DNA of 64,000 bases from assembly GCF_001458315.1 (NCBI RefSeq), contig NZ_CYRX01000011.1, positions 124,001-188,000 of the forward strand. Direction: 5' to 3'. The stretch is from Thalassobacter stenotrophicus (GTDB lineage Bacteria > Pseudomonadota > Alphaproteobacteria > Rhodobacterales > Rhodobacteraceae). Numbering within the stretch: the first letter of the stretch is position 1; every line of letters starts with the position of its first letter. This document shows, in pieces, positions 42,725 to 51,004 of this stretch. The notes beneath the pieces are model-generated. The model made no database searches and was not told the origin of the DNA. It saw only the letters and a list, made by a program, of their open reading frames with translations. The translations under genes were made by a program, and so were the position numbers.

Positions 42725-43318
42725 ATGGCCCGACCTGCCCGCGCTTGGCAACGTATGCTCTCGGGGCGTCGCCTTGATCTGCTCGACCCCACTCCGATGG
42801 ATATTGAGGTTGAGGACATCGCTCATGGCCTCGCGTTCGTAGCGCGCTGGAATGGACAGACCCAAGGCGACTACGCCTATTCCGTGGCTGAACACTCCCT
42901 TTTGGTTGAAACGCTTTATTCACGGCTGAGCCCGGATGCTCCGGTGAAATGGCAATTGGCCGCCCTGCTGCATGACGCACCTGAATATGTGATCGGCGAT
43001 ATGATTTCCCCGGTAAAGGCCGCAGTGGGCCCAGGGTATGGCAAGCTGGACGACAAACTACAGGCGGCCATTCACATCCGGTTTGGAGTGCCCGCGCAGG
43101 TCCCCGCCGCCGTCAAGAAACAGATCAAAAAGGCGGACCGCATCAGCGCTTGGTTAGAGGCGACGCAAATCGCGGGCTTTACGCAGGCAGAGGCGGACAA
43201 ATTGTTTGGCGCCCCAGACCCCGCAATAACCGAAGGCCTAAGCATCGCGTTGCGCCCACCACTGGAGGTCCGCCATGCATTCACTGCACGCCACGCCCAA
43301 TTGATGGAGGCCCTATGA
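42725..43318 (+). CDS. HD-domain phosphohydrolase, YfbR-like
   Basis: A 197-residue metal-dependent hydrolase. HD motifs: H in SVAEHSLLVETL (about 58), H-D in AALLHDAPEYVIGD (about 87-96) and a later D in KKADRISAWLEA. The N-terminus has GRRLDLLDPTPMDIEVEDIAHGLA. Similar to YfbR-type 5'-nucleotidases acting on deoxynucleotide monophosphates. Divergent from ahcY across 192 bases. Its stop overlaps the GNAT start by four bases. Confidence 0.85.
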   Translation: MARPARAWQRMLSGRRLDLLDPTPMDIEVEDIAHGLAFVARWNGQTQGDYAYSVAEHSLLVETLYSRLSPDAPVKWQLAALLHDAPEYVIGDMISPVKAAVGPGYGKLDDKLQAAIHIRFGVPAQVPAAVKKQIKKADRISAWLEATQIAGFTQAEADKLFGAPDPAITEGLSIALRPPLEVRHAFTARHAQLMEAL

Positions 43319-43797
43319 TCGCCACGCGCCCTGCCCAGCTGTTTGACGCCGCCGCAATGGCCGCTCTACTGAACCCCATCATTGAAACCGGCGGCACCAC
43401 GGCATTGACACAGACTGTGGATGCCGAGTTTATCCGCGGCTGGATGGCCAAAGCCCCCGCGCGGTCTGCTTGGACAGTCGCTGAAAGTGGGGGTGACATC
43501 GTAGGGTTCCAATTGATCGCACCATGGGATCAAATTCCAGACGACGCATGCGACATCGGCACCTACGTCGCGCAAGATAAATCCGGGATGGGCATCGGTT
43601 CTGCGCTATTTGAGGCGACCAAGAAAGCCGCCTCAAAACTCGGGTACAAATGGATCAATGCCCATATCCGCGCCGACAACGAAAGCGGCCTGCCCTACTA
43701 TCAATCCCGCGGGTTTCGGGATTGGAAGTATGTTGAGGGCTATCAGCTAGATGACGGGCAAATTGTTGATAAGGTTTGGAAACGCTTCGACCTTTAA
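43315..43797 (+). CDS. GNAT family N-acetyltransferase
   Basis: A 160-residue acetyltransferase. The acetyl-CoA pyrophosphate loop is QDKSGMGIGSALFEA (motif A, R/Q-x-x-G-x-G/A), then KWINAHIRADNESGLPYYQSRGF (motif B). The N-terminus IATRPAQLFDAAAMAALLNPI and the shape resemble phosphinothricin/MnaT-type acetyltransferases acting on small amino compounds. ATG at 43315 overlaps the HD gene stop (ATGA). Substrate unknown. Confidence 0.87.
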   Translation: MIATRPAQLFDAAAMAALLNPIIETGGTTALTQTVDAEFIRGWMAKAPARSAWTVAESGGDIVGFQLIAPWDQIPDDACDIGTYVAQDKSGMGIGSALFEATKKAASKLGYKWINAHIRADNESGLPYYQSRGFRDWKYVEGYQLDDGQIVDKVWKRFDL

Positions 43798-44033
43798 CGA
43801 TAAAGGCTCCACTGACCTAGATGGATTTTATAGGCTGTATCCGGGTCTGTTAGGCATGGGCGCCTGGCACACCGTGGCACCTCCCATTGTGTGGGACGAG
43901 CTGCGGGAAAAAATATCTCAAGAGCTTTCGTAAACATCATGACCTCCTATGGCAAATCTGTCTTTGATGTACCCTTGTGCCTTTGCCAAAGCGACTCTCG
44001 ACAATTTCGAGGATGTAAGTGTAACTTACATCT
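43798..44033. other. intergenic region before the LysR gene
   Basis: 236 bases. The first part (43814-43933) keeps an open frame ending QELS with WDELREKISQELS-like content that could be a gene remnant, but it has no start or family match. The end holds an inverted repeat abutting the LysR start codon (44012-44032). Confidence 0.35.
44012..44032. promoter_or_regulatory. inverted repeat directly before the LysR start codon
   Basis: GATGTAAG (44012-44019) and CTTACATC (44025-44032) form a perfect 8-bp inverted repeat around TGTAA, ending one base before the ATG at 44034. It contains a T-N11-A arrangement as in LysR sites and takes the place of a ribosome site. Confidence 0.5.
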
Positions 44034-44906
44034 ATGATTGACTGGCGCGCGCTTCCTTCTCTTCCCGCGTTGCGGGCCTTCGATGCTGCTGTGCGCACGG
44101 GCAGCTATTCTGAGGCGGCTCGTACGCTCAACGTCACGCATGCAGCAATCGCGCAACATGTCCGCGCGCTCGAAAAACACTTTGGTCAAACTCTCATGAC
44201 CCGCGCTGGCCAAGGTATGGCCCCCACACCCGAAGGCGCGCTGCTGGCTACGCACTTGACCGAAGGGTTTGGCACAATCGCCGCGGGCTGCGCACGCCTG
44301 TCCGATATCACTGCGATGCGCCCATTCACATTGTCATGCACACTGGCATTTGCAGAAAATTGGTTAATGCCCCGCGTCTCGGACTTTTGGGCAAAACACC
44401 CCGATATTGAACTGGCGATCTTGCCGAACAATGCATTGGTTAACTTCAAAACCGACCTGGTGGATTGCGCGGTTCGTTACGGGCACGGCGCGTGGCCCGG
44501 CCTGACCGCCATGCCATTGTTGACCGGAGAATTCATCGTCGTCGCCGCCCCTCAGTTGGCGCCGGCACAGCCCGTAGGCAACATGGCAGAGCTAGGCGAT
44601 GTCGTGTGGGTGACCAACGACATACCGGGCGAACACCATGTGCTTGTACGCGACTTTGGCTTTCACGCGCCCGATATTCGGATGCGGACGTTTGCGACGA
44701 ATGGGCTTGTACTCGCGGCTGTGCGCAGCGGACTGGGCTTTTCGATCCAATCGCGGTCGCTTATCGGACGCGATTTAGCAGATGGCACATTAGTTGAGGT
44801 TTTCGCCAAACCGACCGAAGGTCTTGGCTATTGGATAGTCCACCCAGAGGGCGCTGAAACACAGCGCTTACGGCTCTTTAAGCGTTGGTTGTTGAGCCAC
44901 GCATGA
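44034..44906 (+). CDS. LysR family transcriptional regulator, GcvA-like
   Basis: A 290-residue LysR regulator. The N-terminal winged helix is clear: LPSLPALRAFDAAVRTGSYSEAARTLNVTHAAIAQHVRALE (residues 7-47). The effector domain has PFTLSCTLAFAENWLMPRVSDFWAKHPDIEL, and VDCAVRYGHGAWPGL, the GcvA/AmpR subgroup pattern. In R. capsulatus the LysR protein HvrB, encoded near regA and ahcY, activates ahcY; this gene lies between ahcY and regA, so it may be the counterpart, but identity is not shown. No ribosome site precedes the ATG; a palindrome occupies the spot. Confidence 0.88.
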   Translation: MIDWRALPSLPALRAFDAAVRTGSYSEAARTLNVTHAAIAQHVRALEKHFGQTLMTRAGQGMAPTPEGALLATHLTEGFGTIAAGCARLSDITAMRPFTLSCTLAFAENWLMPRVSDFWAKHPDIELAILPNNALVNFKTDLVDCAVRYGHGAWPGLTAMPLLTGEFIVVAAPQLAPAQPVGNMAELGDVVWVTNDIPGEHHVLVRDFGFHAPDIRMRTFATNGLVLAAVRSGLGFSIQSRSLIGRDLADGTLVEVFAKPTEGLGYWIVHPEGAETQRLRLFKRWLLSHA

Positions 44907-45027
44907 CTTGCATCGCATCTCTGAATCAACGTTTTTGCAAACTTGTTTAAGGCCAGTTATTAATGGATTGCATAGCGCTCAAATCTTAATGAGCGCCATG
45001 CTGCGTTAATTCTCAGTAATATCAACG
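44907..45027. other. intergenic region between convergent LysR and regA genes
   Basis: 121 A+T-rich bases with an inverted repeat GCGCTCA/TGAGCGC (44975-44981, 44990-44996) around an 8-base loop. There is no adjacent T-tract, so it is at most a weak terminator. Confidence 0.4.
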
Positions 45028-45582
45028 CTATCGCGGTGAGCGTTTCGCCAGAATACGCTGAAGCGTGCGCCGGTGCATGTTCAGACGCCGCGCGGTCTCT
45101 GAGACATTGCGATCACATAGCTCATACACCCGCTGAATATGCTCCCACCGGACGCGATCCGCGCTCATGGGGTTGTCGGGTGGCGGAGGGAGTTCATCGC
45201 CCTTAGCCAACAGCGCATTGGTGATGTCATTCGCATCCGCAGGCTTGCTCAGGTAATCTGTCGCGCCGATTTTGACGGCCGCAACAGCAGTCGCAATCGC
45301 CCCATAACCGGTCAAGACCACGATACGCGCATCGGGTCGCTTTTCACGCAGCGTTTCAACAACATCCAGCCCGTTGCCATCCTCAAGTCGCAAGTCGACG
45401 ACGGCGTATGCAGTCGGGCGCGCGGTCGCAATAGCGATACCCGCAGCGACGCTGCTTGCGGCCTCAACCTCAAAGCCGCGCTTGTCCATTGCGCGCTCTA
45501 GTCTTCTCAGAAACGGTTCATCGTCGTCCACCAGTAACAGCGTACGATCGGCCCCCAAATCCCTTGCTTCGTTTTCAGCCAT
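45028..45582 (-). CDS. regA: redox response regulator RegA/PrrA/ActR
   Basis: A 184-residue response regulator. The receiver domain has D-D-D near 19-21, phosphoacceptor D63 in VVDLRLEDGNG (same number as in Rhodobacter RegA), T91 in VVLTGYGAIATAV and K113 in YLSKPADA. A proline linker (132-136) leads to the Fis-type helix-turn-helix HIQRVYELCDRNVSETARRL and NMHRRTLQRILAKRSPR, nearly invariant in the family. It controls respiration, CO2 and N2 fixation, and photosynthesis genes according to redox state. ATG at 45582 follows AGGAG by 8 bases. Divergent from regB; the senC/prrC gene that accompanies them in Rhodobacter is absent here. Confidence 0.96.
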   Translation of the reverse strand: MAENEARDLGADRTLLLVDDDEPFLRRLERAMDKRGFEVEAASSVAAGIAIATARPTAYAVVDLRLEDGNGLDVVETLREKRPDARIVVLTGYGAIATAVAAVKIGATDYLSKPADANDITNALLAKGDELPPPPDNPMSADRVRWEHIQRVYELCDRNVSETARRLNMHRRTLQRILAKRSPR

Positions 45583-45721
45583 TGCGGTCACTCCTGGGCT
45601 GTTTTTTTCATGCACGCTATGGGGAATTAACACATTGGTCAAATGCCCCGAGGCACAAAACCGCATCATCATTGTTAAAAAACCCTTGCGTCTCGCCGCC
45701 CCGCACCCTCCCTTCGGGACC

Positions 45722-47116
45722 ATGAGCATGGCAGATAACCCCTTTTCCGGCGGCGCGCGGGATGATCGTATTCGATTGCGGACGCTGATCAACCTGCGCT
45801 GGTTGGCTGTACTGGGCCAAACGGTCACCCTTGTTATTGCAAGCTTTTTCCTGACATTGCGCGTTGAACTAGGCCTGTGTTTCTTGGCGGTCGGATCATC
45901 GGTCATCGCCAATTTGCTCGCCATGACCGTGTTCCCCGTGAACCAGCGCCTCAGCGACCGCGACGCAATGCTCACACTGCTGTTCGACGTGGCCCAACTG
46001 ACATTTCTGCTGTTTCTGACGGGCGGATTGAACAACCCCTTCGCCCTATTATTCATCGCTCCGGTCACTATTTCGGCAACCGCGCTATCCCTGCGGTCCA
46101 CCGTTTTCCTGGGCTGCGTCACGTTTGTGTTGATCTCTGCGCTCGGCGTCTTCCACGTGCCATTACGCACGCAGGAGGGTTTCATCCTTGAGATGCCGGA
46201 AATTTACCTGTGGGGATTTTGGGTCGCAATCATCGTGGGAGCTTTGTTTTTGTCGGCCTATGCGCAGCGCGTCACGCAGGAACGCAACGCCATGTCAGAC
46301 GCTCTTTTTGCAACTCAAATGGCCCTCACCCGGGAACAAAGCCTGACGGATTTGGGTGGCGTTATCGCAGCAGCAGCCCACGAATTGGGCACGCCTCTAG
46401 CAACAATCAAGCTGGTCAGTTCCGAGTTGGTAGAAGAGCTTCAGGACGACCAAGTCCTACGCGAGGATGCCGAACTCATCCGCGAGCAGGCCAACCGCTG
46501 CCGCGACATTTTGCGATCAATGGGCCGCGCCGGTAAGGATGATTTACACGTCCGCTCTGTGCCGATTTCGGGGCTGGTAAAAGAGGCCGCAGAGCCCCAC
46601 TCGGACCGCGGGATTGAACTGCTATATACCTTCACACCACTGATAGGCGGCGATGAAAAGCAGCCCAATCTTCAGCGAAAGCCTGAGCTTTTGCACGGTT
46701 TGCGCAACATGGTGCAAAACGCGGTCGACTTTGCCCATAGTCGCGTTTGGATCGATGCGCACTGGAACCAAAATATGGTTCAAATTCGGGTGATTGACGA
46801 TGGCGCGGGCTATCCGCCCGAGTTGATCCGACGCATCGGTGACCCCTTCCTGCGCCGTCGCAAACCCGCCCGTGAGGTGAGCCAGCGCAAGGGTTATGAG
46901 GGGATGGGCTTGGGCCTATTTATTGCCAAAACCCTTTTGGAGCGGACCGGCGCCAAGGTTGCGTTTGCCAACGGCACAGACCCGTTCCTGACAAACGAGG
47001 AGCGCGGTGATCGATCGGGCGCAATTGTCGATGTCACATGGCCGCGTGAGGCGGTCGTGATGGAGGCTACCGACGTGATGGGCCCCCTCGGTGAGAACCA
47101 GTTGATTGATCGATAG
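45722..47116 (+). CDS. regB: redox sensor histidine kinase RegB/PrrB
   Basis: A 464-residue membrane kinase. Six transmembrane helices (about 25-185) include the quinone-sensing heptad GGLNNPF (101-107). The H-box is AAAAHELGTPLATIK with H220; the redox-active cysteine is C260 in REQANRCRDIL; ATP-binding motifs are NMVQNAVDFA (N-box), DDGAGYPPELI (G1) and GYEGMGLGLFIAKTLLE (G2). These match Rhodobacter PrrB/RegB along the whole length. It phosphorylates RegA when the ubiquinone pool is reduced. Two ATGs at 45722 and 45728 are possible; the first is used. Confidence 0.96.
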   Translation: MSMADNPFSGGARDDRIRLRTLINLRWLAVLGQTVTLVIASFFLTLRVELGLCFLAVGSSVIANLLAMTVFPVNQRLSDRDAMLTLLFDVAQLTFLLFLTGGLNNPFALLFIAPVTISATALSLRSTVFLGCVTFVLISALGVFHVPLRTQEGFILEMPEIYLWGFWVAIIVGALFLSAYAQRVTQERNAMSDALFATQMALTREQSLTDLGGVIAAAAHELGTPLATIKLVSSELVEELQDDQVLREDAELIREQANRCRDILRSMGRAGKDDLHVRSVPISGLVKEAAEPHSDRGIELLYTFTPLIGGDEKQPNLQRKPELLHGLRNMVQNAVDFAHSRVWIDAHWNQNMVQIRVIDDGAGYPPELIRRIGDPFLRRRKPAREVSQRKGYEGMGLGLFIAKTLLERTGAKVAFANGTDPFLTNEERGDRSGAIVDVTWPREAVVMEATDVMGPLGENQLIDR

Positions 47117-47136
47117 TTAAGCCAGCCTGAGCAGCG

Positions 47137-47152
47137 TTAACCCCTTATTAAC
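47137..47152 (+). promoter_or_regulatory. CtrA-type box upstream of the PAS protein gene
   Basis: TTAACCCCTTATTAAC matches TTAA-N7-TTAAC exactly, 46-61 bases before the ATG at 47198 and 20 bases after the regB stop. It suggests that transcription of the PAS-tsaE-amgK-murU-add block can be linked to the CtrA regulator. Confidence 0.55.
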
Positions 47153-47197
47153 CACCTCTCACCTAAAAAGGAGGGCGTTTTAAAGGAAGGCAATGCA

Positions 47198-48823
47198 ATG
47201 CTCATGGATCCACTCTTTATGGGCCTCCTTTTATTTGTAAGTTTTTGTGCAACTTTGGCCGCTTTGTTTGCCATCCTTTTGCTTGCCCCGCGGGTACGCA
47301 CGGGCCCGGTACACGCACCCGATGATGTGCTCGCCGAACCCCGACGCTTTATCTTTCGGGATGGGTATTTGCTGGAACATTCTGGCGGCGCCGGATTTCT
47401 TATTCCAACACCTGTGGATCACCTCACCGCGTGGGAATCGCTGGAAGAAGCCCTTGCTGACCTAATCGACGGCATCAGCGACGCACTAAATGGGTTGCGC
47501 AAAGATGGTCGCGCCTTTCGCCTGAACGGCACGATGGGCAAAGACCGGATGACCGTTTTAGGTGTGCGTGATGGTGAGTTGCTGCGCATCACCGTCTCGG
47601 CCGCGGACCGCGCGCAAGACACGGTGCGCATTGACCAATCTACGCTCGACAGTCTGACCCGCGATATGGCGAATTTGCGTGCGGCAGCCGAAACCGCCCC
47701 CGCGCTTAGCTGGTGTCAGGATGAGCAGGGTCAGATTATTTGGGCCAATGCCGCCTATCGCCAACGCCTTGCGGAGCAAAAGGGGGAAGCCGCTGCCAGC
47801 GTTTGGCCGATTGGCCGCATTTTCCCCGAGGAAGCCACCGTAACAGCCGGGAGCCTACGTCGCAAAATCACCAGCGATGACCAGATGACGAGCCTTTGGT
47901 TCGAGCTTACTATCAGTGAACCGGTGTCCGGCAACCGCTACATTCACGCCACACCCTTGGATAAAGTCGTCCGCGCAGAGGACAATTTGCGCAACTTTAT
48001 CCAAACGCTCACCAAGACCTTCGCACACCTGCCTACCGGTCTCGCGATCTTTGATCGGGACCGCCAGTTGGCCTTGTTTAACCCTGCATTGATAAACCTT
48101 ACCGATCTGGACGGGGCTTGGCTTTCGCAACGGCCCAAGCTCGCCGTATTCTTTGATCACCTGCGTGAACGCCAACGCCTGCCCGAACCAAAGGACTACA
48201 AATCGTGGCGCGATAGCCTGACCAAGCTAGAGCGGACCGAAGGCACCGGCACCTATGAGGAAACCTGGAGCCTTGCATCCGGTCAAACGTTTCGCGTCAC
48301 GGGCCGCCCCCATGCAGACGGTGCCGTGGCCCTGTTGATCGAGGACATCAGCGCCGAAATATCCGTGACCCGCAGGTTCCGCGCTGAGCTAGAGATGTTT
48401 CAATCCGTTTTTGACAGCGGCGATGAGGCGATTGTCGTGTTCACACCCGCAGGCCAACTTACGCTGTCCAACGCACGCTACTCCGAAATGTGGGAACATG
48501 ATCCTCGGTTCTCCCTGACGGAGGTATCTGCGGCCGACGCTATCGCCTTGTGGAAGGAAAACAGCGCGCCCAGCCCGGTCTGGGGCGAATTGCGCGATTT
48601 TGTGGGTTCGCTCAGCAAACGGGCGGAATGGTTCGACACGATCATTCTGCGCGACGGGCGTATGTTGCATATACGCGTCTCGCCCCTCGCGGGTAGCATG
48701 ACCCTTGTTGGCTTCTTGGAAAAAGGCAAAGCCCCCGCCATTGCCCCCCCGGACCAAGTCATTGTGGACGCAACCCCGACCAAAAAGCGCAAGCAAAAGA
48801 CCTCCGCCACATCGTCATCGTAA
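47198..48823 (+). CDS. membrane-anchored PAS-domain protein without a kinase domain
   Basis: A 541-residue protein with one N-terminal transmembrane helix (about 7-32) and then at least three PAS-like regions: about 170-260 (ALSWCQDEQGQIIWANAAYRQ), about 285-385 (LPTGLAIFDRDRQLALFNPALI) and about 395-500 (SVFDSGDEAIVVFTPAGQLTLSNARY). No histidine kinase, GGDEF or EAL motif follows; the end is a basic tail (PTKKRKQKTSA). AAGGAAGG precedes the ATG by 7 bases. It follows regB by 81 bases and lies 42 bases before tsaE. Likely a redox or ligand sensor whose output partner is another protein. Confidence 0.8.
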   Translation: MLMDPLFMGLLLFVSFCATLAALFAILLLAPRVRTGPVHAPDDVLAEPRRFIFRDGYLLEHSGGAGFLIPTPVDHLTAWESLEEALADLIDGISDALNGLRKDGRAFRLNGTMGKDRMTVLGVRDGELLRITVSAADRAQDTVRIDQSTLDSLTRDMANLRAAAETAPALSWCQDEQGQIIWANAAYRQRLAEQKGEAAASVWPIGRIFPEEATVTAGSLRRKITSDDQMTSLWFELTISEPVSGNRYIHATPLDKVVRAEDNLRNFIQTLTKTFAHLPTGLAIFDRDRQLALFNPALINLTDLDGAWLSQRPKLAVFFDHLRERQRLPEPKDYKSWRDSLTKLERTEGTGTYEETWSLASGQTFRVTGRPHADGAVALLIEDISAEISVTRRFRAELEMFQSVFDSGDEAIVVFTPAGQLTLSNARYSEMWEHDPRFSLTEVSAADAIALWKENSAPSPVWGELRDFVGSLSKRAEWFDTIILRDGRMLHIRVSPLAGSMTLVGFLEKGKAPAIAPPDQVIVDATPTKKRKQKTSATSSS

Positions 48824-48865
48824 CAGCCCTTGCGGCTAGGGACGCAGGCTCGTTATGTCTGTGTC

Positions 48866-49345
48866 ATGACGTCAAAAACGCTCCTCCCCTCGCCCGAGGC
48901 CACCGCAGCATTTGCCGAAAGGCTGGCCGCTGAACTGACACCGGGGGACACGCTTCTCCTTGAGGGGCCGCTTGGCTCTGGTAAGTCGCACTTTGCGCGC
49001 TCTGTCATCCACGCGCTGCAAGCCAATGCGGACCAGCCACCCGAGGATGTGCCGTCGCCCACATTCACCTTGGTGCAGACCTATATCGCTGGCACGGCTG
49101 AGATTTGGCACGCTGACCTCTATCGCCTCACCGCGCCGGATGAGGTATTTGAGCTGGGCCTAGATGAGGCATGGCAAACCGCGATTTGCCTGATCGAATG
49201 GCCTGACCGTTTGGGCGACGCCGCCCCAGCTGGCGCCGTCACGTTGACCTTTGGGCATACGGATGATGACGACACGCGGACACTCATGATCACCGGCCCT
49301 CACAGCCCCCTGCGCACAAAAATCGAAGGCGCGCTGAATGACTAA
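48866..49345 (+). CDS. tsaE: tRNA threonylcarbamoyladenosine biosynthesis ATPase TsaE
   Basis: A 159-residue P-loop protein needed for the t6A modification of tRNAs reading ANN codons. Walker A is LEGPLGSGKSHFAR; then DVPSPTFTLVQTY and the Walker B-like WHADLYRL, with LIEWPDRLGD, the family's E-W motif. ATG at 48866 gives the normal N-terminus; no good ribosome site is visible, suggesting coupling to the preceding gene. It overlaps the kinase gene downstream by 8 bases. Confidence 0.93.
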   Translation: MTSKTLLPSPEATAAFAERLAAELTPGDTLLLEGPLGSGKSHFARSVIHALQANADQPPEDVPSPTFTLVQTYIAGTAEIWHADLYRLTAPDEVFELGLDEAWQTAICLIEWPDRLGDAAPAGAVTLTFGHTDDDDTRTLMITGPHSPLRTKIEGALND

Positions 49346-50321
49346 TCGCGCAGACGACATCACAGCCTTTTTGGCCCAAACCGAATGGGCCACCGCCAAA
49401 CAACAGCCCTTGCAACAAGACGCCTCAAATCGGCGCTATGTCCGGCTGGTGCAGGACAATCGCCGCGCCATTTTGATGGATGCGCCCGCAAGCGCGGGTG
49501 AGGATGTGCGCCCCTTTGTCGACATCACAACCCGACTGCGCGACGCCGGGCTAAGTGCGCCTGAAATCTATGCACAAGACGTGGCGGCAGGACTGCTACT
49601 GCTTGAGGATCTGGGCGATGACCTCTTTGCCGACACGCTGGCCCGCGCCCCCGAGATGGAGGTTGAGCTGTACACCGCCGCCGTGGACGTTTTGATCGCG
49701 TTGCACCACCAAACACCTGCGCCGGGTCTTGCCCCCTATGACGCAGCCACAATGGGCCCACTCGCGGCACTGGCCGCAGTCTGGTACGCGCCGAGCCAAA
49801 CGCTTGAAACCGAAATCGCCCAAACGGTTAGCACCCTCGCCGCTGATATCTTGCCCGAGCGGATGGGTATGATCCAACGGGACTATCACGCGCAAAATCT
49901 GCTGTGGTTGCCGGATCGCAGCGGCCTTTCCCGGGTTGGGCTGTTGGACTACCAAGATGCGATGCTTGGGCCGCTCGCCTATGATCTGGTGTCGCTGACG
50001 CTGGATGCGAGGCGCAATGTGGACCCAGCCATTCACACGGCCATGATTGCTCATTTTGCCGCCGGAACTGGCCAAACCGTGGACGCTGTCACCCGGCAAG
50101 CTGCACTTTGTGGGGCGCAGCGAAACCTGCGAATTCTGGGCGTTTTCGCCCGCCTTTGGGTGCGCGATGGCAAGGCCAATTACCTGTCGCTGCTGCCCCG
50201 TGTCTGGAGGCATTTGCAAACCTGTCTTGCCCATCCTGACCTTGCGCCACTGGCCACACTCTGCGCAGCACTGCCCGCGCCCGACGCCAATCACTTGGCC
50301 CAAATCAAGGCCCGGCGATGA
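49338..50321 (+). CDS. amgK: sugar kinase AmgK (N-acetylmuramate/N-acetylglucosamine kinase)
   Basis: A 327-residue protein of the aminoglycoside phosphotransferase fold. It has LQQDASNRRYVRL near 25-38, LLLEDLGDDLFAD (hinge region), the catalytic loop IQRDYHAQNLLWLPD with aspartate and asparagine, and GLLDYQDAMLGPLAYDLVSL, the second Mg-binding aspartate. The usual histidine of H-R-D is glutamine here. AmgK phosphorylates recycled MurNAc at C1, giving the substrate for MurU encoded next, a peptidoglycan-recycling shortcut that bypasses de novo UDP-MurNAc. Overlaps both neighbours. Confidence 0.9.
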   Translation: MTNRADDITAFLAQTEWATAKQQPLQQDASNRRYVRLVQDNRRAILMDAPASAGEDVRPFVDITTRLRDAGLSAPEIYAQDVAAGLLLLEDLGDDLFADTLARAPEMEVELYTAAVDVLIALHHQTPAPGLAPYDAATMGPLAALAAVWYAPSQTLETEIAQTVSTLAADILPERMGMIQRDYHAQNLLWLPDRSGLSRVGLLDYQDAMLGPLAYDLVSLTLDARRNVDPAIHTAMIAHFAAGTGQTVDAVTRQAALCGAQRNLRILGVFARLWVRDGKANYLSLLPRVWRHLQTCLAHPDLAPLATLCAALPAPDANHLAQIKARR

Positions 50322-51004
50322 ATGTTATGATCTTTGCCGCGGGGCTTGGCACCCGGATGCGACCGCTAACGGAAACGACGGCAAAGGCGCTAATCCCCGT
50401 CGCAGGTCGCCCCCTTTTGGATCACGCGTTAGAACAAGCCCGCGCGGCGTTACCTGCCCAGATTGTCGTGAACGCCTACCACCATGCACAACAAGTTCAG
50501 GCGCACCTCTCGACCGAAGCCGATGTGACCTGCGTGGTCGAACCCAACCCGGTGTTGGAAACCGGCGGCGGGTTGCGCAATGCCCTGCCGTTGCTTGGGT
50601 CTGATCCGGTCATGACCCTCAACTCAGACGCGGTTTGGACCGGCCCATCGGCGGCCCAAACACTACGCGCCGCATGGGATCCAACCCGGATGGATGGGCT
50701 TTTGCTGCTGGTCCCCCTCGACCGCGCGCATGGCCGCAAAGGCGGCGGCGACTTTGCGATCACGTCAAGCGGCGCGCTGGTCCGCGACGCAGACGGGATG
50801 GTCTATACCGGGGCCGGGATCGTAAAAACCGCAGGCCTTGCGCACATCACAGATCAGGTGTTTTCCTTGCGGGAACTATGGGCGCCGATGGCCGCAGAAG
50901 GGCGCCTGCACGGCGTTGTGCATCCCGGCCACTGGGCCGATGTTGGCCACCCAGAGGGTATCACGCTCGCTGAAACCATGCTGCGGGAGCAAACGCGCCC
51001 ATGA
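50318..51004 (+). CDS. murU: MurNAc-1-phosphate uridylyltransferase MurU
   Basis: A 228-residue nucleotidyltransferase of the NTP_transferase family. Signature MNVMIFAAGLGTRMRPLTETTAKALIPVAGRP-type start (G-L-G-T-R-M-R-P-L and K at 24), then VVEPNPVLETGGGLRNALP and LNSDAVWTGP with the metal-binding aspartate. It joins MurNAc-1-P and UTP into UDP-MurNAc. Translation is coupled on both sides by four-base overlaps, with AmgK upstream and AddB downstream. Confidence 0.92.
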   Translation: MNVMIFAAGLGTRMRPLTETTAKALIPVAGRPLLDHALEQARAALPAQIVVNAYHHAQQVQAHLSTEADVTCVVEPNPVLETGGGLRNALPLLGSDPVMTLNSDAVWTGPSAAQTLRAAWDPTRMDGLLLLVPLDRAHGRKGGGDFAITSSGALVRDADGMVYTGAGIVKTAGLAHITDQVFSLRELWAPMAAEGRLHGVVHPGHWADVGHPEGITLAETMLREQTRP

